A stretch of 64,000 nucleotides of DNA from Flagellimonas okinawensis (GTDB lineage: Bacteria > Bacteroidota > Bacteroidia > Flavobacteriales > Flavobacteriaceae), in the NCBI RefSeq assembly GCF_029194005.1, contig NZ_JARFVA010000005.1, positions 216,340 to 280,339 on the forward strand. The letters are read 5' to 3'. Of the stretch, positions 19,244 to 28,636 are shown one piece after another (positions within the stretch are counted from its first letter, which is position 1; each line of letters opens with the position of its first letter). The notes below the pieces were generated by a model. The model was not told the DNA's origin, ran no database searches, and was given only the letters and a program-made list of their open reading frames with translations. A program made the position numbers and the translations under genes.

Positions 19244-19726
19244 TTAATCCCTGTTCTTTCTTTTCTTCTTCTTTTTCTTTTTGGCCTTGAACTGATTTTC
19301 TTGAAGTTCCATAAAGGCATTGAACTTATCCTCTGGCAACCCTGCCTTAAGCTCGGCATCTTGGCGCATTTTTATTTTTTCTATCTCCTCTTTCATTTTA
19401 AGAGGTTCAAGTTCAAGGATTTGAAGTTCAATTCTTTGTTGTACGGATTGTACCAGTGAAGTGCGGACAACTGCTTGCTCAAAAGGATCTAAACCGATTG
19501 CTTCCGTAATGGAGGGCATTTGCTCATCTACAATTTCTTCTGCCGTTGGGGGTGTTTCCGGTTTTTGGTTATCTACAGGGCCAGCCTGTGGAACATAACT
19601 TCTTCCTCTCCCGTACATACCACCATAACCATAAGGAGATCCATATCCATATTGGGCAGAAATATCATTGATGGCCAAAATGCCGATCATTAGGGTTAAA
19701 TAGAACAGTGTCTGCTTAGTTTTCAT
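19244..19726 (-). CDS. Secreted low-complexity protein (Tyr-Gly-rich head, poly-Lys tail)
   Basis: Signal peptide (MKTKQTLFYLTLMIGILAINDISA), then a Tyr/Gly repeat (QYGYGSPYGYGGMYGRGRSY), a helical central domain (PSITEAIGLDPFEQAVVR... about 70-140) and a C-terminal basic run of about nine Lys followed by RKNRD. 160 aa. The helical part resembles Spy/LTXXQ-like helical hairpins only loosely; I do not recognise the family. It lies about 100 bp upstream of the receptor gene on the same strand and may share a transcript with it. Confidence 0.6.
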   Translation of the reverse strand: MKTKQTLFYLTLMIGILAINDISAQYGYGSPYGYGGMYGRGRSYVPQAGPVDNQKPETPPTAEEIVDEQMPSITEAIGLDPFEQAVVRTSLVQSVQQRIELQILELEPLKMKEEIEKIKMRQDAELKAGLPEDKFNAFMELQENQFKAKKKKKKKRKNRD

Positions 19727-19794
19727 GGGGTAAATATAATATTTCGCTTTGATTTATTTGTTCGTTGATTGTTAAATCTAATTGGTAATCAGAT

Positions 19795-20136
19795 TTATAG
19801 CAAACCAGCAATATTCTCGGGAGGCCTTCCCACAACGGCTTTTTCGCCGTTAACAACTATGGGTCGCTCAATCAATTTTGGGTTCTCGGCCATGGCAGTG
19901 ATTACCTCATCGTCGGATAAAGTTTTGCCTTTGAATTTCTCCTTCCAGATGGCTTCGGTTTTTCGTACCAAATCTATTGGTGCAATGCCCAAGTATTTAA
20001 TCAATTGTTTTAAGTCTTCTTTACTGGGAACGTCATCCAAGTATTTTACAACTTCGAATTCCTTTCCTGATTTTTCCAAGATGGCCAAACCTTCCCTGGA
20101 TTTTCTACATCTTGGATTATGGTATATTTTGATCAT
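19795..20136 (-). CDS. arsC: Arsenate reductase, ArsC/Spx thioredoxin-fold family
   Basis: Glutaredoxin-coupled arsenate reductase type. The N-terminal IYHNPRCRKSR carries the catalytic Cys near residue 10 in the NPRCxKSR context, and IERPIVVNGEKAVVGRPPE is the conserved C-terminal strand-loop with the Arg residues that bind oxyanion. 113 aa, standard length. There are no other ars genes nearby, so a housekeeping redox role is possible. It lies 25 bp downstream of prfB. Confidence 0.85.
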   Translation of the reverse strand: MIKIYHNPRCRKSREGLAILEKSGKEFEVVKYLDDVPSKEDLKQLIKYLGIAPIDLVRKTEAIWKEKFKGKTLSDDEVITAMAENPKLIERPIVVNGEKAVVGRPPENIAGLL

Positions 20137-20161
20137 TCTTTTTTATTTCTGAATTCTGATT

Positions 20162-21257
20162 CTACTCTTCTTTTTGCCCCATCATCATTAAATATGCCTT
20201 CAGAAATGCATCCAAATCACCGTCCATTACAGCGTCTACATTTCCAGTTTCCTCTCCGGTACGAACGTCCTTTACCAATTTATAGGGATGCATCACATAA
20301 TTACGGATCTGCGACCCCCATTCAATCTTCATTTTGGAGGATTCGATTTCGGCACGGGCTTCTTGCTTTTTACGTAGCTCTATTTCATACAACTGTGACT
20401 TCAACATTTTCATAGCTGTTGCCCTGTTGTCGTGCTGTGAACGAGAATCTGAACAGGATATTTGTATTCCTGTTGGTTTGTGTACCAACTGTACCTTGGT
20501 CTCCACCTTGTTCACGTTTTGTCCTCCCGCACCACTAGATCGAGCCGTTGTTATTTCGATATCCGATGGATTCACTTCAATTTCGATGCTATCATCCACC
20601 AACGGATATACATAAACGGATGCAAACGAGGTGTGTCTCTTGGCATTGCTGTCAAAAGGGGAGATGCGCACCAAACGATGTACTCCGTTTTCACCTTTTA
20701 GCCAACCAAATGCATATTCGCCCTCAATTTCCAAGGTCACTGTTTTTATACCTGCCACGTCGCCTTCTTGGTAATTGAGTTCCTTTATTTTATATCCGTT
20801 TTTCTCGGCCCACATCATGTACATACGCATGAGCATGGACGCCCAATCGCAGCTTTCTGTACCACCGGCACCTGCGGTTATCTGTAGAACAGCGGTAAGT
20901 TCATCACCTTCGTCCGACAACATATTGCGGAACTCCAATTTTTCAATGGCGGAAAGCGCTTTGTTGTATTGTTTGGTAACCTCTTCTTCGGAAACCTCAC
21001 CAGCTTGCTGAAATTCCATGAGTACTTCAAGGTCGCCAATCAATGTTTTGGCTTCCTCAAAATCTTCTACCCATTTCTTTTTGGATTTGATGGACTGCAT
21101 TTGTTTTTGGGCTTCCTGTGGATTGTCCCAAAAACCGGGAGCGAGTGTTTTTTCTTCCTCGTTCTCTATTTCAATAAGTTTGGCATCAATGTCAAAGATA
21201 CCTCCTTAACGCACCAAGGCGCTCAATAAGATCTTTCTGCTGATCTGTAGTTGTCAT
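20162..21257 (-). CDS. prfB: Peptide chain release factor 2 with programmed +1 frameshift
   Basis: RF2 recognises UGA/UAA and triggers peptide release. The gene is split between two frames: codons 1-21 run from the ATG at 21257 to a CTT at 21197-21195, directly followed by an in-frame TGA (21194-21192) in the context AGG AGG TAT CTT TGA C. Slipping forward one base at CTT-T gives GAC (21193-21191) and opens the frame to 20162, yielding 364 aa, the same size as E. coli RF2. The AGGAGG is the internal Shine-Dalgarno stimulator at the usual spacing. The SPF tripeptide anticodon (ISPFDS) and the GGQ catalytic motif ([11 protein letters not shown]) are present. Frameshifting autoregulates RF2 level. 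Confidence 0.95.
21191..21206 (-). promoter_or_regulatory. prfB: prfB programmed frameshift site
   Basis: On the minus strand the site reads AGGAGGTATCTTTGAC. It combines a Shine-Dalgarno-like stimulator, the slippery CUU-U and the UGA stop whose slow decoding at low RF2 favours the +1 shift. Confidence 0.93.
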
Positions 21258-21310
21258 GTAATGTATTTTGGGTAAAAATAAGTTTCTTTCTGCAGAATAC
21301 CTTAGGTATT

Positions 21311-22168
21311 TTACTGTTGTTGGGATGCTTTTACAAACACGGAATATTCAGTTTCGTTTTTGCCCAGGGTGTAAACCACTCCCTTTAATGGAGCACAATC
21401 GGTGTAGTCCTTTCCATGACAGACTTTTATGTGATTATGATTGGCCAAAACATTGTTGGTTGGGTCGAACCCGATCCAGCCTACGTTGGGAACAAAGGAC
21501 TCTGCCCAAGCGTGCATTTGGGAATCACCAAAAAATCCATGTCCCTGATGCAAATAGCCCGAGACATATCTGGTCGGAACCCCATGATGTTTGGCTATGG
21601 CACAGAATAAATGGGTGAAATCTTGGCAAACGCCATGTCTGTTTTCAATGATTTCGTCCAAAGAAGTATTTACATCGGTCACCCCAGTTTTAAAGTATAA
21701 ATGACCGTAAGCCCAATGGTTGAGCTCCGTCAGGTTTTCAAAAATTGATTTTTTGGGGTCGAAGGTATAAATGGTTTTATGCTCCTCGAGCAATTGTGTA
21801 AATTTTGTCTTTCTGAGATAGGGTTCATGGTCAACCCTAAAATCGAGACTATCCACTAATTTTCGCTCTTCGTTTATGTCTAAAGGTAATTCAAAGTCGA
21901 ACGGATTGATCTCTTTTTTTGTGAGCTTAAAATGCGCGTTGAATTTGATATGGTCCAACTCTTTTTTAGATCGAACCTGCACGGTTTTAAATCCCAGTCC
22001 GTTTTGTGAGACGCTATTTCTTTCACCAAGATCATTTTCGAAGTGCCAGTAGGTAAGTTCTTGGGTGTCATTCTCTTCCGGAATGACAAGAAATTGCCAA
22101 AATGCCTCGTTCAACCCCTTTTCGTAGGAGTTTCGAGTGTCATAATCTATTTCATATTCATACAGCAT
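21311..22168 (-). CDS. Transglutaminase-like protein of the ATP-grasp/alpha-E cluster
   Basis: Papain-fold transglutaminase-like domain in the C-terminal half with the catalytic triad visible: Cys in RHGVCQDFTHLF, His in QMHAWAE and Asp in GFDPTNN. The N-terminal half is the beta-rich transglut_N-like domain. No signal peptide, so probably cytosolic. 285 aa. It is the last gene of a three-gene operon with the alpha-E and circularly permuted ATP-grasp genes, a conserved trio proposed (Iyer and Aravind group, comparative genomics) to make and process a peptide-like modification. The reaction is unproven. Confidence 0.85.
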   Translation of the reverse strand: MLYEYEIDYDTRNSYEKGLNEAFWQFLVIPEENDTQELTYWHFENDLGERNSVSQNGLGFKTVQVRSKKELDHIKFNAHFKLTKKEINPFDFELPLDINEERKLVDSLDFRVDHEPYLRKTKFTQLLEEHKTIYTFDPKKSIFENLTELNHWAYGHLYFKTGVTDVNTSLDEIIENRHGVCQDFTHLFCAIAKHHGVPTRYVSGYLHQGHGFFGDSQMHAWAESFVPNVGWIGFDPTNNVLANHNHIKVCHGKDYTDCAPLKGVVYTLGKNETEYSVFVKASQQQ

Positions 22169-22208
22169 TCAGGTAAATTTCAATCGGGCCAAGATACTTA
22201 AAAAAGCA

Positions 22209-23156
22209 TCAGTAGTTGAAGAATTCTTTCTCCATGCTCTCACTAATTTTGAACATTTTATTAAGGATCATATTCAAGTTCCCCTGAATGTCTTCCATTA
22301 TTTCATCAACCTGTTTAAATTGAAATTCTGCTTTTACTTTTCCGACCAAAAAAGCAGTAGAGCTTTGGGAATATTCCACCTTTTTATCAATCTCCAAAAT
22401 ATGTTTGTGCACTTGGTTGATACAGTTCATAAAAGATCGTGGACATTTCCCATTCAATAGCAGGAATTCAAGTGTAGAGGTTCCATTTGGTGTTTTTTTG
22501 TACAATCTGCGCATCATATCGTAGGATTCTGCACATTTCAGTAAAGTCGTCCATTCATAGCTATTGCCGATCGGGTCCTTATAACTTCCTTTTGCCAATA
22601 GGGCATCATTATATTTGGTATTGATGATTCTGGTAATCTGAATGGCCCTTTCGATGTTGACCCCCATCATAATGATGGCATAAACTTCATCGTGCAATAA
22701 TGTTCCTCTGATTTTTCCCCGCAGCACAGCGGTAATCTCGGTAATGTTTACGGTAAAATCGTAAAGGTTTGTTTTTTTATAGGTTTCGGTAGGGTAGTTC
22801 ATCACAAAGTGATAGAACTTGTTTAAACTTTCGTATAGTTCAGTGGAAATTAAATCACGGGAACTGTTAGCATTTTCCCTGGCAATTTTTATACTACTGA
22901 TGATGGAGTAGGATTTTTCAGGATTTAATCCCAGATCGTACAGCACTTCTTCTTCATTCAGTTCTTTTTCAGGGTCCGCCACGGGGTCGCCGACCATGAA
23001 CAGCATGGATTGCAGAACAAAATTCCGTGATTGTGAAAGTTGGTTGGGTGCATCCAACGAAGCAAAATAATTTACGTTCATAAAGCGCGCAATGTGTTCG
23101 GCACGTTCTATATATCTACCCATCCAAAATAGGTTGTTGGCAACTCTTGAAAGCAT
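22209..23156 (-). CDS. Alpha-E domain-containing protein
   Basis: All-helical alpha-E family protein starting with the hallmark MLSRVANNLFWMGRYIERAE. Regularly spaced Glu and Arg residues in the helices are the family's defining feature; no enzymatic motif is known. 315 aa. It starts 4 bp after the ATP-grasp gene ends, which implies translational coupling, and 40 bp separate it from the transglutaminase gene. The role as scaffold or partner of the ATP-grasp ligase is inferred from the conserved gene order. Confidence 0.88.
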   Translation of the reverse strand: MLSRVANNLFWMGRYIERAEHIARFMNVNYFASLDAPNQLSQSRNFVLQSMLFMVGDPVADPEKELNEEEVLYDLGLNPEKSYSIISSIKIARENANSSRDLISTELYESLNKFYHFVMNYPTETYKKTNLYDFTVNITEITAVLRGKIRGTLLHDEVYAIIMMGVNIERAIQITRIINTKYNDALLAKGSYKDPIGNSYEWTTLLKCAESYDMMRRLYKKTPNGTSTLEFLLLNGKCPRSFMNCINQVHKHILEIDKKVEYSQSSTAFLVGKVKAEFQFKQVDEIMEDIQGNLNMILNKMFKISESMEKEFFNY

Positions 23157-23160
23157 ATGA

Positions 23161-24627
23161 TTATTGTTTTAGGACCCACGTATCTTTGGAACCACCACCT
23201 TGGGAGGAGTTCACGATTAAATTTCCTTCTTTTAGGGCTACGCGGGTAAGCCCTCCTTTTAGTACAAACTGCTCATCTTTACCCAGTACCGTAAATGTCC
23301 TGAGGTCAACATGGCGTTGTTCAAAGGATTCTTTTTGGTCTATATAGGTCGGGTGAACGGAAAGCGACATAATGGGTTGGGCCACATATTTACGAGGATT
23401 GGCCTTAATTTCCGACTTCACTCGTTCAATTTCATCCTTGGTCAATCTATTTCCAATGGAAATCCCGTATCCACCGGCTTCATCTACAGGTTTGACCACC
23501 AAGTCTTTGATGTTGTCCAGCACGTACTGCAATTCCTTTGGGCGACTGCAGTGATAGGTATGTACATTCTTTAGAATGGGTTCTTCACCCAAATAATATT
23601 TTATGATATCCGGCATATAGGTATAAATAGCCTTGTCATCAGCAACACCGGTACCCGGTGCATTGGCTATGGTAACGTTGCCTTTACGATAGGCGGCAAA
23701 GATTCCCGGTACACCTAGAGCGGAGTCTGGACTAAATTCCATCGGGTCAAGGAAAAGATCATCGATCCTACGGTAAACCACATCCACACGAACTGGGCCT
23801 TGCGTAGTTTTCATGTACACAAAATCATTCTCCACAAAAAGGTCGCGACCTTCTACTAATTCAACGCCCATGGCCTTTGCCAAATAAGAATGCTCATAGT
23901 AGGCAGAGTTGAACATCCCGGGTGTAATTACCACAGTTACCGGCATATCCACCCCCGGTGGTTTGGCGGTTTCCAGCAAATGCAATAGGTTTTCAGCATA
24001 GTTGGTTACCGAATGTGTCTTATAATGATTGAATACACCAAACAACGCCCTTTTTAACGCAGTACGGTTGCAGATTACATAACTTACCCCAGATGGGCAG
24101 CGGATGTTATCTTCCAATACATAATAATCTCCATCACTATGTTTTATGATATCCGTTCCAGAGATGTGGTTATAGATTTTATTGGGTGGATCTACACCCA
24201 TCATCTGGTGCAGGTAATTAGGGGAGGAGCTCAATAATTCAATCGGAACTATTTTGTCCTTTACTATTTTTTTGTCGTGGTAAACATCCCAAAGAAAATG
24301 GTTGAGCGCAATGTTTCTTTGTATGGCGCCTTGTTCTATGGTTTCCCATTCGTCGGTAGAAATAATCCTGGGAAAAAGGTCAAAAGGAAAAATCTTCTCT
24401 TGGCTTTGTTTGTCGCCATAAACCTGAAAGGTGATCCCTTGATTAAAGAACGATGATTTAGCCTTGTTGTTCAGATCCACATAATCATCTATGGTTCTGG
24501 TGCCATATAAGTCTAAAAGCTTTTGGTACACCTCTTTAACCTCACCATTCTTATCAAAAACCTCATCAAATAAGCCTTCTTTTTTTATGTAACTGGAAAA
24601 GATGGATTTATCCTCGATTGTGGCCAT
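23161..24627 (-). CDS. Circularly permuted type 2 ATP-grasp protein
   Basis: Predicted peptide or amide ligase of the circularly permuted ATP-grasp class. Conserved segments include EDNIRCPSGVSYV, the Asp/Arg-rich VDVVYRRIDD, VANAPGTGVADDK-like ANAPGTGVADDKAIY, and KPVDEAGGYG near the ATP site. 488 aa, first gene of the operon with the alpha-E and transglutaminase genes. No signal peptide. Substrates are not known for this family. Confidence 0.88.
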   Translation of the reverse strand: MATIEDKSIFSSYIKKEGLFDEVFDKNGEVKEVYQKLLDLYGTRTIDDYVDLNNKAKSSFFNQGITFQVYGDKQSQEKIFPFDLFPRIISTDEWETIEQGAIQRNIALNHFLWDVYHDKKIVKDKIVPIELLSSSPNYLHQMMGVDPPNKIYNHISGTDIIKHSDGDYYVLEDNIRCPSGVSYVICNRTALKRALFGVFNHYKTHSVTNYAENLLHLLETAKPPGVDMPVTVVITPGMFNSAYYEHSYLAKAMGVELVEGRDLFVENDFVYMKTTQGPVRVDVVYRRIDDLFLDPMEFSPDSALGVPGIFAAYRKGNVTIANAPGTGVADDKAIYTYMPDIIKYYLGEEPILKNVHTYHCSRPKELQYVLDNIKDLVVKPVDEAGGYGISIGNRLTKDEIERVKSEIKANPRKYVAQPIMSLSVHPTYIDQKESFEQRHVDLRTFTVLGKDEQFVLKGGLTRVALKEGNLIVNSSQGGGSKDTWVLKQ

Positions 24628-24824
24628 ATTGTTTTTCTTTTAAGATATGGAATTTACTTGTCTTAAAGGGTTAACAAAATTTAAAAATCAATGGCCAAAA
24701 AAAAGAATAGCTTAAAAATGGATATGGAATTTTATCAATTTATTCATTAAGCATTCCGCTGGGTTCGGGGGCAGGAATAATTAAAATGATTTCCATACTT
24801 TTAAGGCAATATTTCAACCAAATT

Positions 24825-27227
24825 ATGAAGAACACAACTACCCTCATCGCTTTATTTTATTTTGTATGCTCCTCGTTGGGAGCCCAAACCTTTGAGAAAG
24901 CCAAGGATTTTCAAAAATTCAGTGGTTATTTCAATTTCTATTATGATGACTCCACGGATAAAATCTACCTGCAGGTAGATGACCTGGAGAAGGAATTTTT
25001 ATATGTCTATGCGCTAAGTAGTGGTGTGGGAAGTAACGATATCGGCCTTGACCGTGGTCAGTTGGGTAACGAGCAAGTGGTTTTTTTCCGCAAAGCAGGA
25101 AAAAAGTTGCTGTTGGTGCAGCCCAATTTGGATTACAGGGCTATTACCGATAACGAATTGGAAAGAAAATCCGTAGAGCAAGCTTTTGCCAAATCCATTT
25201 TGGAAGGATTTGAGATCGTTGAAGAATCCAAAGGAAGTTACCTGATCGATTTTTCTGATTTCTTGATGCGAGATGCCCATGGCGTTTCCAATCGATTGAA
25301 AAGAGCAAAACAAGGTTCGTACAGTTTGGATAAAAAGAAGAGTGCTTGGGCATTCGACCGAACCAAGGCATTTCCTAAAAATGTGGAGTTCGATGTTACC
25401 CTAACATTCAAAGGTGAACCACAGGGCGCTTGGATTCGTTCCGTTGCACCTACGGCCAGTTTGGTAACTGTAGCACAACACCATTCCTTGATAGAATTGC
25501 CAGATGATAATTTCGAGAAAAGAGATTTTGACCCCAGAAGTGGTGGATACCCATTCTCTTATTACGATTATGCCACACCAGTGCAGGAATCGCTAGTTAA
25601 AAGGTCCACAAGAAGACATCGGCTAGAAAAGAAGGACCCCAATGCAGAAATGAGTGAAGCAGTTGAACCAATTGTTTATTATTTGGACAATGGAACTCCG
25701 GAACCAATCCGTTCTGCACTTTTGGACGGGGGCAAATGGTGGAACCAAGCCTTTGAGGCAGCAGGCTATAAAAATGCCTTTCAAATGAAAATACTTCCGG
25801 ATGATGCAGATCCTCTGGACATTCGTTATAATGTAGTGCAGTGGGTGCACCGTTCCACTCGTGGTTGGAGTTATGGAGCAAGTGTGGTAGACCCAAGAAC
25901 TGGAGAAATATTAAAAGGACACGTAAGTTTGGGAAGTTTGCGTATTCGTCAAGATTTTATGATAGCCCAAGCATTAATGAACCAGCCTTTTGAAGAGCGA
26001 GACGACAACTACCAACCCATGTTGGAATTGGCCTTGGCCAGAATCCGTCAGCTTTCTGCCCATGAAATTGGACATACATTAGGATTTACCCACAATTTTG
26101 CAGCTAGTACCAACGATAGGGCATCCGTTATGGATTATCCTCATCCACAATTTGAACTGGATGGTAACGAAATAAGCTTTGCCAATGCTTATGATACAGG
26201 AATCGGAGAGTGGGATAAGGTAATTGTGGCCTATGCTTATTCGGATTTTCCCAATGGTACCAACGAAAAGGAAGCATTGAATGGCATTTTGGAGAAAGCG
26301 CAAGAAGATGGTTTAAGATACATTTCCGACCAAGATGCCCGTCCTAAAGGAGGAGCACATGTGTTGGCGCATTTATGGGACAATGGCAAAAGTGCCAGTC
26401 AAGAATTGGAAGAAATGCTGAAAATAAGAAAAACGGCCATCGATAATTTTTCTGTGGACAATATTAAAACCGGAGAGGCATACTCCGTTTTAGAAGATGT
26501 TTTTGTTCCACTTTATTTTTTCCACAGATACCAAACAGAAGCTGTTTCTAAAATTATAGGAGGATTGGATTACAATTATGCCGTTAAAGACGGTGGTCAA
26601 ACCCCGGTTAAGCCCGTAAATGAAGCTACACAAGTAGCAGCTATGGAATCCATACTTAAAACTTTGGATGCCGAAGTAATAGCCGTGCCCAAGGACAAGT
26701 TAGACCTTTTCCCACCTAGGGCCATTGGTTTTGGTCGTTCCAGGGAATCCTTCAAAGGAAGAACAGGTGTAAGCTTCGATGCACTTTCAGTGGCAGAGAC
26801 CGCTGCAGATATGACCTTGGAACTTCTGCTTCATCCAGAGCGTGCTTCCCGTTTGATTCAACAAAAAAGCTTGGATAAAAATCAAATGGGATTAAAAGAA
26901 GTGTTGGAAGAGACCATCAAAGGCACTTTTGACCTTTCTCACCGTGATGATTATGAAGAAGAAGTACAGAACACCATCAATTTTAGGGTACTGTACCACA
27001 TTATGAATTTGGCAGCCCATAACGATGTCCACCCACAAGTAAATGCTGTGGCCAATGAGGCATTGAACAATTTAAAAACTCAATTACTGAGCAATGGTAA
27101 AAACGCGGTAGCTGCCGAAATGGTGAAGAGAATCGATGCGTTTATGAAGAAACCATCAGATTTCAAACTTATTCCAGTTTCCACAATTCCAGATGGCTCG
27201 CCCATTGGAATGGACTGCATGGATTAA
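24825..27227 (+). CDS. Secreted zinc-dependent metalloprotease (DUF5117/DUF5118 type)
   Basis: The start is the ATG before MKNTTTLIALFYFVCSSLGA, a signal peptide. The zinc site AHEIGHTLGFTHNF matches HExxHxxGxxH of metzincin-like enzymes (about residue 420). The N-terminal 200 residues fit the DUF5118/DUF5117 propeptide-like region, and a C-terminal helical domain follows. 800 aa. Likely periplasmic or outer-membrane associated. It ends 8 bp before the threonine aldolase gene, which suggests a joint transcript although no functional link is evident. Confidence 0.85.
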   Translation: MKNTTTLIALFYFVCSSLGAQTFEKAKDFQKFSGYFNFYYDDSTDKIYLQVDDLEKEFLYVYALSSGVGSNDIGLDRGQLGNEQVVFFRKAGKKLLLVQPNLDYRAITDNELERKSVEQAFAKSILEGFEIVEESKGSYLIDFSDFLMRDAHGVSNRLKRAKQGSYSLDKKKSAWAFDRTKAFPKNVEFDVTLTFKGEPQGAWIRSVAPTASLVTVAQHHSLIELPDDNFEKRDFDPRSGGYPFSYYDYATPVQESLVKRSTRRHRLEKKDPNAEMSEAVEPIVYYLDNGTPEPIRSALLDGGKWWNQAFEAAGYKNAFQMKILPDDADPLDIRYNVVQWVHRSTRGWSYGASVVDPRTGEILKGHVSLGSLRIRQDFMIAQALMNQPFEERDDNYQPMLELALARIRQLSAHEIGHTLGFTHNFAASTNDRASVMDYPHPQFELDGNEISFANAYDTGIGEWDKVIVAYAYSDFPNGTNEKEALNGILEKAQEDGLRYISDQDARPKGGAHVLAHLWDNGKSASQELEEMLKIRKTAIDNFSVDNIKTGEAYSVLEDVFVPLYFFHRYQTEAVSKIIGGLDYNYAVKDGGQTPVKPVNEATQVAAMESILKTLDAEVIAVPKDKLDLFPPRAIGFGRSRESFKGRTGVSFDALSVAETAADMTLELLLHPERASRLIQQKSLDKNQMGLKEVLEETIKGTFDLSHRDDYEEEVQNTINFRVLYHIMNLAAHNDVHPQVNAVANEALNNLKTQLLSNGKNAVAAEMVKRIDAFMKKPSDFKLIPVSTIPDGSPIGMDCMD

Positions 27228-27235
27228 ATTGTTTT

Positions 27236-28261
27236 ATGGAGATAAACTTGATAAGTGACACCGTCACGAGACCTTCAGCAGGAATGTTGGAGGCCATGAT
27301 GAATGCCAAAGTAGGGGATGATGTATTTAAAAACGATCCTACGGTAAACGAATTGGAGGCCAAAGTGGCCGAGTATTTTGGAATGGAAGCTGCTCTGTTT
27401 TTTCCGAGTGGCACTATGACAAACCAAACTGCAATTAAGATACATACCCAACCCGGAGACCAATTGATTTGTGACAAATATGCCCACATTTACAATTACG
27501 AAGGGGGAGGAGTAAGCTTCAATAGTGGGGTTTCGTGCCGATTGGTAGATGGAGACCGGGGAATGATGACCGCCGAACAAGTGAAAGCCTCCATCAATCC
27601 CCCCGATTTTTATCATAGCCCATTAACTACTTTGGTCTGTATTGAAAATACAACGAATAAAGGTGGTGGTGCTTGTTGGGATTTTGAGGAACTGAAGAAG
27701 ATTCGAAAGGTATGTGATAAGCACAATTTAAAATACCATTTGGATGGCGCCAGATTGTGGAATGCCTTAGTGAAAAAAGGCGAAGACCCAAAAGCTTATG
27801 GTAAGTTGTTCGATACTATTAGTGTGTGTTTGAGCAAAGGTATGGGCTGTCCAGTAGGTTCCGTTTTGGTAGGAAGCAAAGCCGATATAGACAAAGCCTT
27901 GAGAATTCGCAAGGTGTTTGGCGGTGGAATGCGTCAGTCAGGTTATTTGGCAGCGGCGGGCATTTATGCGCTGGACAACAATATTCACCGACTGGCCGAA
28001 GACCATAAAAAAGCAGAAGAAATAGGAGCGGTGCTACAATCTTTGGACTTTATTAAAAAAGTGGAGCCCATTGAGACCAATATCATCATATTTGAAATAA
28101 ATGAGGATAAAATGTCATCTGAAGCATTCTTGGATCAATTGACCAAAAATCAGGTTTCCATCATTGGAATGGGACAAGGAAAATTGCGTATTGTTACCCA
28201 TTTGGACTACACCGATGCTATGCACCAGCATTTCCTAACTGTTTTGAAAAGTATAGGGTGA
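27236..28261 (+). CDS. ltaE: Low-specificity L-threonine aldolase family PLP enzyme
   Basis: PLP-dependent beta-eliminating lyase/aldolase that cleaves L-threonine to glycine and acetaldehyde. Typical sequence: N-terminal LISDTVTRPSAGM, GDDVFKNDPTVNELE, LFFPSGTMTNQ, YHLDGARLWN with the cofactor-contacting Asp, and SVCLSKGMGCPVGSVL holding the Schiff-base Lys (about residue 198). 341 aa. Some homologues are tryptophanase-like or beta-eliminating lyases, so substrate is by similarity only. Confidence 0.87.
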   Translation: MEINLISDTVTRPSAGMLEAMMNAKVGDDVFKNDPTVNELEAKVAEYFGMEAALFFPSGTMTNQTAIKIHTQPGDQLICDKYAHIYNYEGGGVSFNSGVSCRLVDGDRGMMTAEQVKASINPPDFYHSPLTTLVCIENTTNKGGGACWDFEELKKIRKVCDKHNLKYHLDGARLWNALVKKGEDPKAYGKLFDTISVCLSKGMGCPVGSVLVGSKADIDKALRIRKVFGGGMRQSGYLAAAGIYALDNNIHRLAEDHKKAEEIGAVLQSLDFIKKVEPIETNIIIFEINEDKMSSEAFLDQLTKNQVSIIGMGQGKLRIVTHLDYTDAMHQHFLTVLKSIG

Positions 28262-28262
28262 T

Positions 28263-28320
28263 TGTCATTTCGAGCGCAGTCGAGAAGTCTAAAAAGGTCT
28301 CGACTGTGCTCGGCCTGACA
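28263..28320. repeat. Palindromic repeat R1
   Basis: Imperfect inverted repeat closed by TGTCA and TGACA, with arms CGAGCGCAGTCGAGA and TCTCGACTGTGCTCG. It begins right after the ltaE stop codon and could also terminate transcription. It belongs to the TCGA-rich family of the 28.2-29.1 kb gap. Confidence 0.8.
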
Positions 28321-28391
28321 ATTAAAGTTAAAGTATCAGGTTCAAGAGAATTCAACTTTCCAAAATCTAAAATTCCAATCAACCAAATCAA

Positions 28392-28480
28392 TTCTCGATA
28401 CGCTTCGTACTCCAACTGACAAAATATAGCTGGAATGTCACTTCGAGTGGTTTTGGCAGAGCCAAAATTGTATCGAGAAG
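28392..28480. repeat. Palindromic repeat R2, left partner of R4
   Basis: About 89 bp beginning TTCTCGATAC and ending GTATCGAGAAG, with inner arms TTCGTACTC.AACTGACA and TGTCACTTCGAGTGG and a GGTTTTGGC..GCCAAAA hairpin. It is nearly the same sequence as R4 on the other side of the GIY-YIG gene. Confidence 0.85.
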
Positions 28481-28518
28481 TAGTTTACAGTATATATTGC
28501 CATAATTATAGTATATGA

Positions 28519-28560
28519 GTTCTCGATACGTTTCCTTCGGAAACACTCGAACTGACATGA
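28519..28560. repeat. Palindromic repeat R3
   Basis: GTTCTCGATACGTTTCC and GGAAACACTCGAAC form a hairpin with a TTC loop, ending in CTGACATGA. It is a shorter relative of R2/R4, about 75 bp upstream of the GIY-YIG start. Confidence 0.8.
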
Positions 28561-28636
28561 TTTATTTGAACTGCCAATTTGAGTAACTTTGATGAAACCC
28601 AAATTGCGACAATAAATCTATCAATGAACAATTTCT

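Noticed and set aside
21018..21257. prfB as a 5'-broken pseudogene
   Set aside because: The in-frame TGA is in the exact programmed frameshift context, with the Shine-Dalgarno stimulator and a full RF2 sequence after the shift.
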